This document shows positions 55,278-63,853 of a stretch of DNA of 64,000 bases, piece after piece. This DNA is from a bacterium (GTDB lineage Bacteria; Desulfobacterota; Deferrisomatia; Deferrisomatales; BM512): positions 44,109 to 108,108 of the forward strand of contig SCTA01000035.1 in the NCBI GenBank assembly GCA_004322275.1, written 5' to 3'. The notes below the pieces were generated by a model, which was not told the origin of the DNA, made no database searches, and saw nothing but the letters and a program-made list of their open reading frames with translations. The position numbers and the translations under genes are program-made. Numbering within the stretch: the first letter of the stretch is position 1; each line of letters begins with the position of its first letter.

Positions 55278-55867
55278 TCGGAGATACCCGTCGGATTCTT
55301 GCGGTGGGGGGCCAGGAGACCCTTCACCTGAGGAAGCGGATGTCTGTGGCCCGAGATGATTTCCTGAAGCTTGAAGATTCCTTCGAGCAGGGCTTCCGGC
55401 CTCGGCGGGCAGCCGGGGATGTAAACGTCCACCGGCACTATCCTGTCCACGCCCTCTATTACGTTGTAGTTTTCCTCGATCTTGAAGGGGCCGCCGGAGA
55501 TAGCGCAGTTACCCATCGCAATAACCCACTTGGGGGAGGGCATCTGCTCGTAGAGGCGAAGGAGCACGGGGGCCATCTTCTTGTTGAGGGTTCCGGCGAC
55601 GATCATCAGGTCGCACTGGCGGGGAGAGGGGCGGAAAACCTCCGAGCCGTAGCGAGACATATCGACCCGCGCCATGCCCGCCGCCATCATCTCGATGGCG
55701 CAGCAGGCGAGGCCGAAGGTCATGGGCCAGACCGAGTTGGCCCTGCAGAAATTGACGAGGGTCTGAACCGCGCCGACCATTGCGGGGTCGTTCGATACGC
55801 TCTTGTAGCCCGGCCCCGGTTCAAAGGAGGGGCAGGCTTCGCACCCTTCCACGAGTATGGGCTTCAA
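55274..55867 (-). CDS. nuoB: NADH-quinone oxidoreductase subunit B
   Basis: Binds the terminal N2 4Fe-4S cluster that reduces quinone. Cluster cysteines appear in [23 protein letters not shown] and [13 protein letters not shown] 55867 overlaps the nuoA stop and has AAGGAG upstream; TTG 55885 with AGGGAG is a second candidate. The N-terminus has an additional CEAC pair not usual in short NuoB proteins. Confidence 0.95.
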   Translation of the reverse strand: MKPILVEGCEACPSFEPGPGYKSVSNDPAMVGAVQTLVNFCRANSVWPMTFGLACCAIEMMAAGMARVDMSRYGSEVFRPSPRQCDLMIVAGTLNKKMAPVLLRLYEQMPSPKWVIAMGNCAISGGPFKIEENYNVIEGVDRIVPVDVYIPGCPPRPEALLEGIFKLQEIISGHRHPLPQVKGLLAPHRKNPTGISE

Positions 55868-56247
55868 ATCTTTCTCCTTGACCAAGTGAACACTCCCTTT
55901 CGCCAGGCGTAAGCAATGGCGAGAGCAAGGATGGCGATGAAGAGAACCATTGCGACCGCGACGCCCATGCCGGGGACCTTGCGGTAGGCGAGGGCGGCGG
56001 GGAATAGATAGAGGACATCTACGTCGAAGGCGAGGAACATAAGCGCGTAGAGGTAGTAGAGGACGCCGTAGCGAATCCAGGCGGGACCGATCGGGTCCAT
56101 GCCGCATTCGTAGGTTTCGAGAGTCTTGTCCTGAATGTAGCTGGGGGCGATAAGGGCGACGATTACAAAGGGCAGAGCCGCCGCGCCCGCGCCTACAACC
56201 AGGAAAATAGCGATATAGATGAGGTCAACGACCCAGATTCCGTTCAT
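55864..56247 (-). CDS. nuoA: NADH-quinone oxidoreductase subunit A
   Basis: A 127-residue, three-helix subunit, with [21 protein letters not shown] holding the conserved cysteine region (positions 56125-56060) and [12 protein letters not shown]. It is the first gene of the operon; AGAGG lies 8 bases before ATG 56247, and the promoter at 56289-56318 lies just upstream. Confidence 0.95.
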   Translation of the reverse strand: MNGIWVVDLIYIAIFLVVGAGAAALPFVIVALIAPSYIQDKTLETYECGMDPIGPAWIRYGVLYYLYALMFLAFDVDVLYLFPAALAYRKVPGMGVAVAMVLFIAILALAIAYAWRKGVFTWSRRKI

Positions 56248-56288
56248 CGTCTACGCCTCTTGATGCGGTCGGGAAAATCGACGTAGGG

Positions 56289-56318
56289 ACGATACGGCAA
56301 GCCGTAACGCCATGTCAA
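56289..56318 (-). promoter_or_regulatory. Candidate sigma-70 promoter for the nuo operon
   Basis: Minus strand: a perfect TTGACA (56318-56313), an 18-base spacer and TATCGT (56294-56289). The start of transcription would be near 56282, about 35 bases before nuoA. Confidence 0.6.
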
Positions 56319-56579
56319 TCCATTACAGCCCGGTTCGAGACGCAGGTAAATAATTACAATCTGCAAGGGTGAACCGAAAGGCAAGTATTTCATGTGAATT
56401 ACGGGCAATAAAACGAAAACGCAAAAAATTAATCCGGCTGACGTGGACGAAAAAGATTTTGGGCGAAAGGGGGGAGGGGGGTCGAAAACGGTGTTTTATA
56501 TCAATCTTTTCGTGAAGAAAATTTTAAGAATTAATAAATTGACTTAAGTTTAAATAAAGGAGGTTTGCGCCAGCCTCGT
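56319..56579. other. AT-rich non-coding gap upstream of the nuo promoter
   Basis: No convincing gene. It contains an unusual G-rich run (GGG at 56461, then six G, A, six G at 56469-56481) and an AT-rich stretch with TTGACT at 56539. These may be regulatory but no known site was recognised. Confidence 0.4.
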
Positions 56580-56879
56580 TCAGGGAAGGCGCGACGGCGC
56601 GGGAGGGGCGTCTGAGGATTTTGAAAAGGCCCGGAAAAACACAAAAAAGAAAACAGCGACGTCCAAAGCCACGGCAAGGAAAATCAAAAAGAACAGAATT
56701 ATCAGGCCAACTGGAACCATGAGGAATAGCGCCAGAACCAGGCTCTCCCAAAACCCCTCCCCGAGGCACAGCGTAAGGACAAAGCTGGCCGCATACCCCA
56801 TCCACATCAAATGGCGTGTTTCCAGTTCGCTCACCCAATCACAAAAAATCTTGATTCCTCTTTCGGGGGCGCCCGGCAT
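56580..56879 (-). CDS. Small membrane protein of unknown function
   Basis: A 99-residue protein from ATG 56879, with GGAGAG about 9 bases upstream. Two strongly hydrophobic stretches (WMGYAASFVLTLCLGEGF and LVLALFLMVPVGLIILFFLI continuing through VALDVAVFFFVFF) predict two or three membrane helices, with a Pro/Ser-rich tail. No family was recognised. An overlapping frame (56524-56838) lacks such features and was rejected. Confidence 0.5.
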   Translation of the reverse strand: MPGAPERGIKIFCDWVSELETRHLMWMGYAASFVLTLCLGEGFWESLVLALFLMVPVGLIILFFLIFLAVALDVAVFFFVFFRAFSKSSDAPPAPSRLP

Positions 56880-56986
56880 GACCCTAAACTCTCCGTTTTG
56901 CAAGCTGCGTCGAACGATCCTTCAAATCTGACCGGAGACAACCTAGCACTGTTCCTGAAACCGTCAAAGATGCAAATGGTTCTTAC

Positions 56987-57928
56987 CTAATCCAGCGCGC
57001 CCGCGCAGGAGGAGCCCTGACCGGCGGTGCAGCCGAAACAATGGTTGCCCGTGACGATCCGCCTTTTGTTCAGTTCGCCGGGGGAAAAATCTCCGATCGT
57101 CCGCGAACCGGCGCAGCCTACCGGGAGGCCGAGGGCGATGTTGAAGTCGCAGTCGTAAAGGACGCCGTCCCAACCTATGGTTATCTGGCTGCGGCACATG
57201 AGGCCGCTGACCGTTTTGGGGTTAAACGACTCCTTCAATTTTGAAAGATAGCCAGCGGCCTGGCCCGACCCGTCGAGGCTCTGGAAAAATCTCCCGATGG
57301 GCATGTTCGTTATGGTTATGAGGTTGGTGAACTCAACGCCGTAGTCTTCTCTCAGCCTTCTGCGGTAGGCTTCCTCCAGCGCGGTTTGAGGCGGAGGAAG
57401 GAAAGGCCCGGAGGGATTGTAGACGAGGGTGAGGGGGAGGGTTTTTCCGTAGCCGAGGGAGTTAAGGGCATGAAGGGCCAAGACCGAGGCGTCGAAGGTT
57501 CCCTTGCCTCTCTGGGCGTCTACGTTTTCCTTCAGGTAACAGGGAAGCGAGGCGACGAGGGATACCTTGCTTCGAGCAAGAAATCCACAGAGGCGTTCCC
57601 TCCCCATAAGCGCCGCGAGGTTGGTTCGCAGTTTTACAGGGATTTTATTTTCCGAAAGGGCGGTTATGAACCTTTCGAGGTGAACGTTGAGCTCGGGCGA
57701 GCCGCCGGTTATGTCTACCGACACCCCCTCGATGGTTTTTGCCGTTCCGACGATTTTCTCCATCACCTCCCAGCTCATTGATTCGTGGCGCTCGGGGCCG
57801 GATTCGAGGTGGCAGTGGGAACAGCTCAGGTTGCACCGGAGCCCGACGTTGACCTGGAGGACCTTTATTCCGTCTGCGAAGACGCCGGGATTTTTCTCGC
57901 CGCCTGCGGTTGGATCGAACTCGTTCAT
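56987..57928 (-). CDS. arsS: ArsS-type radical SAM protein
   Basis: A 313-residue radical SAM enzyme resembling the ArsS group (arsenosugar biosynthesis; DUF3641 C-terminus). The SAM cluster motif is in GLRCNLSCSHCHLESGP (CxxxCxxC). The C-terminal region has VSGLMCRSQITIGWDG and a closing HCFGCTAGQGSSCAGALD, whose cysteines probably bind a further cluster. ArsS enzymes join a 5'-deoxyadenosyl radical to dimethylarsinous acid. No arsM or other arsenic gene is beside it, so the substrate remains inferred. Confidence 0.82.
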   Translation of the reverse strand: MNEFDPTAGGEKNPGVFADGIKVLQVNVGLRCNLSCSHCHLESGPERHESMSWEVMEKIVGTAKTIEGVSVDITGGSPELNVHLERFITALSENKIPVKLRTNLAALMGRERLCGFLARSKVSLVASLPCYLKENVDAQRGKGTFDASVLALHALNSLGYGKTLPLTLVYNPSGPFLPPPQTALEEAYRRRLREDYGVEFTNLITITNMPIGRFFQSLDGSGQAAGYLSKLKESFNPKTVSGLMCRSQITIGWDGVLYDCDFNIALGLPVGCAGSRTIGDFSPGELNKRRIVTGNHCFGCTAGQGSSCAGALD

Positions 57929-58033
57929 TTTTCCCTTTACGATTGAGAGTGTAGCGGGTTAAGAGCGATAGGGCGGTAATTCTGGACGCTCTATAAAAGT
58001 AATGACAAATAGAAAATTATAAAGGCGTAATCG

Positions 58034-59305
58034 GTGAGCGATAAGAAAATCGGATATCAGGCTTGGTCCTGGGCCTTTTACGATTGGGGAAATTCCGCTT
58101 TCGCGACGGTGGTTATGGCGGGCTTCTTCCCCGTTTTTTTCAAGGAATACTGGAGCGCCGGTGCGCCTGTCTCCCTCTCCACCTTCAGGCTGGGGGCGGC
58201 CAACTCCTCGGCGGGGCTCCTCGTTGCTCTCCTCGCTCCAGCGCTCGGAGCAATCGCCGACAGGGGCGGGGCGAGAAAAAAATTCCTCATCTTCTTCGCC
58301 CTGACGGGAATAGCCGCTACAGCCTCTTTATACTTCATCCCGCAGGGCGAGTGGCTCTTCGCCGCCTTCTCCTACATGCTTGCCATGATCGGTTTCATGG
58401 GTGGTAATATCTTCTACGATTCCCTCATAGTCACCGTTTCGCCGCGAAACAGGCTGGATTTCGTCTCCTCCCTCGGCTTTTCGCTGGGGTATCTCGGCGG
58501 CGGGCTTCTTTTCGCCCTGAACGTCCTCATGGTCAGAAACCCGGAGTTCTTCGGCCTCTCTTCGGCGGGAGAGGCGGTAAAACTCTCCTTCGCTATGGCA
58601 GCCCTCTGGTGGGGGATCTTTCTGGTTCCGCTGCTGCTGGCGGTGAAGGAGGCGAAAGGGCTCGGGCGGAAGGGGCAAAATCCCGTTCGGAAGGGGTTTT
58701 CCGACCTCGCCGAAACCTTCCGCCACATAAAGTCCCTGAGACCGGTCTACCTCTTTTTAATCGCCTACTGGCTCTACATCGACGGGGTCGACACGATAAT
58801 CGTCATGGCGGTGGATTACGGGATGAGCCTGGGCTTTCCCGCGAGCAGCCTGATGGTGGCTCTCCTGATAACCCAGTTCGTCGGCTTCCCCTCCGCGATA
58901 GCTTTCGGAAAGCTCGGCGAGAGGTTCGGGGTTCTGAAGGCGCTTTACGGAGGACTCTTTATCTACTGTTGTGTCGTCGTCTGGGGCTATTTCATGGACA
59001 GCGCGGGCGAGTTTTACGCCATGGCGATAGCGATAGGACTGGCGCAGGGCGGCGTTCAGGCTCTGAGCCGCTCCTGGTTCGCACGGCTGGTGCCTGAGGA
59101 GAAAGCCGCCCAGTTCTTCGGCTTCTACAACATGCTGGGAAAGTTCGCTGCGGTAATCGGGCCGCTGCTGATGGGCCTGGCCGGACTCGTTACCGGAAGC
59201 CCGCGAACTTCCATACTCGCCCTGCTCCTTCTCCTCGGCGGGGGAATAATCATGCTGCGCTATTCTTCAACCGCCGTTGCCAGCGAGGGCGGCGAGCGGT
59301 TATGA
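58034..59305 (+). CDS. UMF1-family MFS transporter
   Basis: A 423-residue membrane protein with about 12 helices of the UMF1 group, related to yeast Atg22. The N-terminal WSWAFYDWGNSAFATVV and the LIAYWLYIDGVDTIIVMA segment are characteristic. The GTG start is 105 bases from the divergent arsS. Substrate unknown; the family is thought to export small molecules such as amino acids. Confidence 0.88.
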   Translation: MSDKKIGYQAWSWAFYDWGNSAFATVVMAGFFPVFFKEYWSAGAPVSLSTFRLGAANSSAGLLVALLAPALGAIADRGGARKKFLIFFALTGIAATASLYFIPQGEWLFAAFSYMLAMIGFMGGNIFYDSLIVTVSPRNRLDFVSSLGFSLGYLGGGLLFALNVLMVRNPEFFGLSSAGEAVKLSFAMAALWWGIFLVPLLLAVKEAKGLGRKGQNPVRKGFSDLAETFRHIKSLRPVYLFLIAYWLYIDGVDTIIVMAVDYGMSLGFPASSLMVALLITQFVGFPSAIAFGKLGERFGVLKALYGGLFIYCCVVVWGYFMDSAGEFYAMAIAIGLAQGGVQALSRSWFARLVPEEKAAQFFGFYNMLGKFAAVIGPLLMGLAGLVTGSPRTSILALLLLLGGGIIMLRYSSTAVASEGGERL

Positions 59306-59344
59306 TTCACGAAAATCATCCGCAAAAGAAGGTTGGACGATAAA

Positions 59345-60253
59345 ATGCTCCGACGAAGGCTTCTGACCCTCGTTCCAACTGTGCTCGGCGTGATCACGCT
59401 GGTTTTCGCCTTTATTCACATGGTCCCCGGCGACCCTGTGGACGTGATGCTGGGCGAGACCGCCAACAGCGCCGACAAGGCCGCCCTGCGCGCCGAACTC
59501 GGCCTCGAAAAACCCCTCATGACCCAGTACGCCGGCTATCTGACGGGACTGGCGCAGGGGGACCTCGGCAGGAGCTTCGTCTACCGCAAGCCCGTCAGTG
59601 AGGTTATTTTATCGCGCCTCCCCGCCACTCTCCAACTCGCCGGAGTCTCGCTTTTCATCGCCCTTTTCGTCGCGCTTCCCCTGGGCGTCTTCGCGGGAGT
59701 GAGAAAGGGAGGGCTGCTCGACAGGGCGACCCTTGTGCTGAGTCTCGCGGGGGTCTCCATACCCAATTTCTGGCTCGGGCCGATGCTTGTCATGCTCTTC
59801 GCCGTCAACCTGCGCTGGCTTCCCGTCTCCGGTCGCAGCGGGCCGGAATCGGTGATTCTTCCCGCCATAACCCTGGGGTTCGCCCTTTCGGCGATACTCT
59901 CGCGCATGGTGCGACAGTCCCTTTCAGACGTTCTCGGGGCCGAGTACCTGCAGGCCGCGAGGGCGAGGGGAGTGAGCGAGAGGAAGGTAATCTGGGTACA
60001 CGCGATGCGTAACGCCTGCCTTCCCGTCATCACCATTCTTGGCCTCCAGCTCGGCGCGCTCCTCTCCGGGGCGGTTATCGCGGAGGCGGTCTTCGCCTGG
60101 CCCGGTATCGGGACCCTTCTCCTGCAGGCGATTAACGGGCGCGATTACCCGGTGGTGCAGGGGTGCGTCCTCGTGATAAGCCTCGGCTACGTCTTCGCCA
60201 ATTTCCTCGCCGACATCGCCATACGCTTCGCCGACCCCAGAGTGAGGGGTTAG
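59345..60253 (+). CDS. dppB: Oligopeptide/dipeptide ABC transporter permease (DppB type)
   Basis: A 302-residue permease from ATG 59345 (a TTG four codons earlier is possible). Six helices, an N-terminal HMVPGDPVDVMLGE segment typical of DppB/OppB, and the EAA loop EYLQAARARGVSERKVIWVH. The partner permease follows 2 bases later. The matching ATPases appear to be those at 41.3-43.2 kb. Confidence 0.9.
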   Translation: MLRRRLLTLVPTVLGVITLVFAFIHMVPGDPVDVMLGETANSADKAALRAELGLEKPLMTQYAGYLTGLAQGDLGRSFVYRKPVSEVILSRLPATLQLAGVSLFIALFVALPLGVFAGVRKGGLLDRATLVLSLAGVSIPNFWLGPMLVMLFAVNLRWLPVSGRSGPESVILPAITLGFALSAILSRMVRQSLSDVLGAEYLQAARARGVSERKVIWVHAMRNACLPVITILGLQLGALLSGAVIAEAVFAWPGIGTLLLQAINGRDYPVVQGCVLVISLGYVFANFLADIAIRFADPRVRG

Positions 60254-60255
60254 CC

Positions 60256-61089
60256 GTGGCTGAAAAAAAGAGATTTTTCGGCGGAATGGACGGGTTCGTG
60301 ATCGCGGCCGGGATCATACTCGCCGTGCTGGTCTTTGCGGCTCTCTTCGCACCGCTTTTCGCTCCCTTCGACCCCCAGCTTCTGGACCTTCGCGGAGGGC
60401 TTGAAGGCCCCACCACGGCGCATCCTCTCGGGCAGGACAAGATCGGGCGGGACGTCCTTTCGGGGATAATGTACGGTGGCAGAGTGAGCCTGCTCATCGG
60501 CTTCGCGGTCGTGGCGGTGAGCATCGTCGTCGGCACTGCGGTGGGTTTCGTCTCCGGCTGGGTAGGCGGGTGGGCTGACGAAATCTTCATGCGGATAGTG
60601 GACATTCTGCTGGCCTTTCCCGGCATTTTGCTGGCCATCGCCCTCGCCGGAGTTCTCGGCCCGAGCCTCTGGAACGTAATCTTCGCCCTCAGCGTCATGG
60701 GTTGGGTGGGGTTCGCGAGGCTTGTGCGCGGAGAGGTTCTCTCGATAAAGGAGAGAGAGTACGTCAAGGCCGCGACGGTACTGGGGGCGAGCCCGGCGCG
60801 GATAGCCTGGAAGCACGTTCTTCCGAACCTTTCCGGTCCTCTCGCGGTGAAGGCCACCTTCGCCGTGGCGGGGACGATTCTTTCGGAATCGAGCCTCAGC
60901 TTCCTCGGCCTCGGGCCGCAGGACACGCCCACCTGGGGGGCGATACTCAGCCAGGGGGTAGATTACCTCCTCTTCGCGCCCCACCTGGCCTTCTTCCCCG
61001 GCCTCGCCATCATGCTCACCGTCCTCGGGATAAACATCATAGGCGACGAGGTCAGCGCAAGGCTAGACCCTCTGGGAAAGCACTCATGA
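60256..61089 (+). CDS. dppC: Oligopeptide/dipeptide ABC transporter permease (DppC type)
   Basis: A 277-residue permease from GTG 60256. HPLGQDKIGRDVLSGIMYGG is the DppC/OppC signature near the N-terminus, and the EAA loop is EYVKAATVLGASPARIAWKH. Its stop overlaps the amidase start (ATGA), tying peptide import to muropeptide cleavage. Confidence 0.92.
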   Translation: MAEKKRFFGGMDGFVIAAGIILAVLVFAALFAPLFAPFDPQLLDLRGGLEGPTTAHPLGQDKIGRDVLSGIMYGGRVSLLIGFAVVAVSIVVGTAVGFVSGWVGGWADEIFMRIVDILLAFPGILLAIALAGVLGPSLWNVIFALSVMGWVGFARLVRGEVLSIKEREYVKAATVLGASPARIAWKHVLPNLSGPLAVKATFAVAGTILSESSLSFLGLGPQDTPTWGAILSQGVDYLLFAPHLAFFPGLAIMLTVLGINIIGDEVSARLDPLGKHS

Positions 61090-61622
61090 GAGTAAAGTGG
61101 GCGAGGCGGGAGGAAAGTCCTAACCGCTCCTCAAGGGAGGGCAGCGAAGTCGAGTGCGTCGTCATACACCACATAAGCCTCCCCCCCGGCGAGTTCGGCG
61201 GACCGCACATCGTAGATTTCTTCCGGGGCCGCCTCGACACGTCGGCTCACGAATACTTCAAGGAAATCGAGGGAATAAAAGTCTCCTCGCACTTCCTCAT
61301 AGACCGGAAGGGCGAGGCGGTGCAGTTCGTGGACACCTCCGAGGCCGCGTGGCACGCCGGGGTGAGTTCGTGGAAGGGAAGGGGAAATGTAAACCTCTTC
61401 TCTATTGGCATTGAGCTCGAAGGAGACATGGTTTCGGGCTATACCGAAGCGCAGTACGAAACTCTCGGAAGACTGCTGGGGGAACTGAAAAAAGAATATC
61501 CCGCGCTGACGCCCGAATCCCTCACCGGCCACGAGCACGTCGCGCCGGGGAGAAAGGCCGACCCCGGCCCACTCTTCGACTGGGAGAGGGCGAAAGATTT
61601 TTTAAAGGGTTCAGTCTCTTGA
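61086..61622 (+). CDS. ampD: N-acetylmuramoyl-L-alanine amidase, AmpD-like
   Basis: A 178-residue amidase of the type 2 family. Zinc ligands are expected in VVIHHISLPPGEFGG and in TGHEHVAPGRKADPGPLFDW; the middle SSHFLIDRKGEAVQFVD is typical of AmpD. No signal peptide is seen, so it should act in the cytoplasm on anhydromuropeptides in cell-wall recycling. It is coupled to dppBC, suggesting that the transporter supplies murein peptides. Its end overlaps the convergent EamA gene by 12 bases. Confidence 0.9.
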   Translation: MRVKWARREESPNRSSREGSEVECVVIHHISLPPGEFGGPHIVDFFRGRLDTSAHEYFKEIEGIKVSSHFLIDRKGEAVQFVDTSEAAWHAGVSSWKGRGNVNLFSIGIELEGDMVSGYTEAQYETLGRLLGELKKEYPALTPESLTGHEHVAPGRKADPGPLFDWERAKDFLKGSVS

Positions 61623-62483
61623 GGTTAGAGCGACCCCGCCGATGATGACGAGCCCGCCTATGACCTTGCCCGCCGTGATCGGCTCATTGAGGATGATTTT
61701 GGCGAAGAACAGTGAGAAGGCGGGGATAAGGTAGATGTAGACGGAAGCCTTGACCGCCCCTATCTCGCCGACTCCTTTCATGAAGAGGGCGAAGGCGATC
61801 GCCGAACAGAAGACGCTCATGTAGAAGATCGCCGCCCAGGCTTCCGCGGAGGCCGAAAGGGCGCTCGCGGGAGGGGCCTCGGCCAGCGCCGCCAGAAAGA
61901 GCATCGGAAGGCCGATGAGAAAAGAGGCCGAGGTGGCCGTGGCAGGGGTAGTAGCTCCGACGACCTGTTTGCTGATAAGCGTGTAGACCGACCAGAAGAC
62001 CACCGCCGTGGCGAGGAGGTAGGCGCCCTTGCCGAATTTCAGGGCGAGGAGCTTTTCGGGGTCTCCGCCCGAAAGGACGATCAGAGCGCCCAGCGCCGCC
62101 AGCAGAAAGCCGGTCCACTTGACCGGGCTCAACTTTTCCTTGAGGAAATACGCCGAGAGGAGCGCGGTTAGGGCCGGATTTGTGGTGATTACGAGGGCGG
62201 TGGTGCCTGCGTCTTCGAGCTGCAGACCTTTGAAAAAAAACCAGTGGTAGGCGAAGATTCCCGTCAGTCCCATCAGGAAGAGCCTAAAGACGAGAATCCG
62301 GTTTTTCGACGCTTTTTTGAGCCCGTTCCAGGTGAAGGGAAGCAGACACAGAGAAGCGATGAGGTAGCGCCAGAAGGCCACGGTCATCGGCCCCATCTGT
62401 TCGAGCGCTATCTTCCCCGCAATCGATGCCCCGCCCCACAAAAAGGCGGTCAGAGTAAGGTAGAACCAGGGAGATGAGTACAT
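61611..62483 (-). CDS. EamA/DMT-family transporter
   Basis: A 290-residue membrane protein with ten predicted helices in two repeated EamA halves (FLWGGASIAGKIALEQMGP, and FYMSVFCSAIAFALFMKGVG in the second). Such proteins export amino acids or other metabolites; the substrate cannot be told. It is convergent with ampD. Confidence 0.88.
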   Translation of the reverse strand: MYSSPWFYLTLTAFLWGGASIAGKIALEQMGPMTVAFWRYLIASLCLLPFTWNGLKKASKNRILVFRLFLMGLTGIFAYHWFFFKGLQLEDAGTTALVITTNPALTALLSAYFLKEKLSPVKWTGFLLAALGALIVLSGGDPEKLLALKFGKGAYLLATAVVFWSVYTLISKQVVGATTPATATSASFLIGLPMLFLAALAEAPPASALSASAEAWAAIFYMSVFCSAIAFALFMKGVGEIGAVKASVYIYLIPAFSLFFAKIILNEPITAGKVIGGLVIIGGVALTSRD

Positions 62484-62531
62484 CGTAACCCTTTAAACCT
62501 TTTTGGATTTCCGCACAAGGAGGACAAAGCG

Positions 62532-62645
62532 ATGGCCGGAAACATTCCAGGCCGTGACAAAGCGCTTGGGCTCCTCAATGAATATCTTAAGACGGAAAAT
62601 CTCATCCGCCACTCCCTCGCCGTCGAGGCCGTAATGCGGAAATAG
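62532..62645 (+). pseudogene. Truncated N-terminus of an HD-domain hydrolase
   Basis: A 37-codon frame from ATG 62532 with an excellent AAGGAGG site 8 bases upstream. Its product (RDKALGLLNEYLKTENLIRHSLAVEAVMR in two parts, positions 62556-62600 and 62601-62639) matches the start of small HDIG-type hydrolases, including the first metal histidine in RHSLAVEAVM. A TAG then follows, and the second half with the HD pair is missing. It is therefore a deletion remnant. Confidence 0.6.
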
Positions 62646-62791
62646 GGCTTGGGGGGAATACGTAGCAAAACCGATGCGCCTGCTTGCGACTTTTATGCAA
62701 CGAAGGCGGTTTTCTTCCGTCGCGCATAAGAGTATAAAATTTCCTTATTTGGTGGGCCGAGCCTACCTTGCACGACATTTAGGAGGGGTAA
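62646..62791. other. Gap with short hairpin and candidate promoter
   Basis: Contains TTATGC and GCATAA arms of a small hairpin (about 62695-62729) and a TATAAA box at 62733-62738 that may serve the next gene, though no good -35 box is seen. AGGAGG at 62781 is the ribosome site for 62792. Confidence 0.35.
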
Positions 62792-63814
62792 ATGGCCTGG
62801 CGGACTTGCGGTAAATGCAAAAACGAGTTTTTCGCCGAATACAAGCACTGTCCCGGTTGCGGACAGGAATACAAGGAAAACCATCTCAAGGCTTTCAGCG
62901 CCCTGGCTGCCGTGGCGTTTTTGCTGGTTTCGGCGATAGTTTATGAATTTTACTCCGTGAGCAAAACCCCCGACAACAGCGCGGAACAGGATTTAATTCA
63001 GAAAGAAGATACGGCCAGGCTTGAAGAAATGATGAGCAAATTGCCGGATACAAGGAAACTGGAGGAAGAAAAAGTCAGGATAGAAGAAAGAATAAGCCAA
63101 TTGTCAAAAAAATTGGCGCTGATAAAGCAACAGCAGAAAAGAACCGTGAACATCGACGGCGTGATGACTCAAATATCCGGTGAAAGGCCGCCGGAGCAGG
63201 AAACCGCTGCAATAGACGATCTTGTAAGTGAAATGCCGGAAGCAAAACAGCTTAAAGAAGAAGAAGCCAGACTCGAAATCGTAATGAATCAAATGGCGGA
63301 GATACGGCAACTGCATAATAAAAAGACAAGATTTGAAGAAAGAGCGATCAGGTTTTCACAGGCAAGACAGTTTTTAAAAAACAACCTCGACGCAACCAAT
63401 GAAGAACTGGTAGCCATAAAAAACTCGCTGGAGTCCTTCAAAACAACGGAAGACGAATATCAGGAAGTACAGAAGCTGCTTGTTTTTATAAACGAAAAGA
63501 TAGCGGTTAAGTCAAAAAAGATAGATCGTAAAAATCAGGCTATTGAAAGAGAACGTTTTGAAGCGGAAACCGCCTCGCTCGACGATAAGGGGAAAAGGCT
63601 CAAAAAAGAACACCCCAACTGGAGCGTCGAAGAGTGCGACCTGATCTCGAAAGGGAAAATCAAGACGGGGATGCTTGAAGAGCAGGTAAAAGTGGCCCTT
63701 GGAGAACCCTTTGAAATAAAAAGGACCAGCACGCGATCGAAATGGATTCTGCGCAAGAACTCCACTGCCTGCCTGTATTTTGAAGAGGGGATCTGCGTCG
63801 CCATCCAGCAGTGA
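62792..63814 (+). CDS. Zinc-ribbon, membrane-anchored coiled-coil protein with BamE-like C-terminus
   Basis: A 340-residue protein. It starts with a zinc ribbon (CGKC at residues 6-9, CPGC at 21-24), then one membrane helix (AFSALAAVAFLLVSAIVY), a long Lys/Glu-rich coiled coil (about 70-270), and a C-terminal domain (HPNWSVEECDLISKGKI, GMLEEQVKVALGEPFEIKR) like the SmpA/BamE-type fold found at the end of many unrelated proteins. Composition is more AT-rich than its neighbours. No function known. Confidence 0.75.
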   Translation: MAWRTCGKCKNEFFAEYKHCPGCGQEYKENHLKAFSALAAVAFLLVSAIVYEFYSVSKTPDNSAEQDLIQKEDTARLEEMMSKLPDTRKLEEEKVRIEERISQLSKKLALIKQQQKRTVNIDGVMTQISGERPPEQETAAIDDLVSEMPEAKQLKEEEARLEIVMNQMAEIRQLHNKKTRFEERAIRFSQARQFLKNNLDATNEELVAIKNSLESFKTTEDEYQEVQKLLVFINEKIAVKSKKIDRKNQAIERERFEAETASLDDKGKRLKKEHPNWSVEECDLISKGKIKTGMLEEQVKVALGEPFEIKRTSTRSKWILRKNSTACLYFEEGICVAIQQ

Positions 63815-63853
63815 TTTTCGGGCAGCAAGTTATGGAGCAGGAAAGTTGTGTAG

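Noticed and set aside
56524..56838. Alternative 104-codon minus-strand frame overlapping the small membrane protein
   Set aside because: No hydrophobic segments or ribosome site. The 56580-56879 frame has both.
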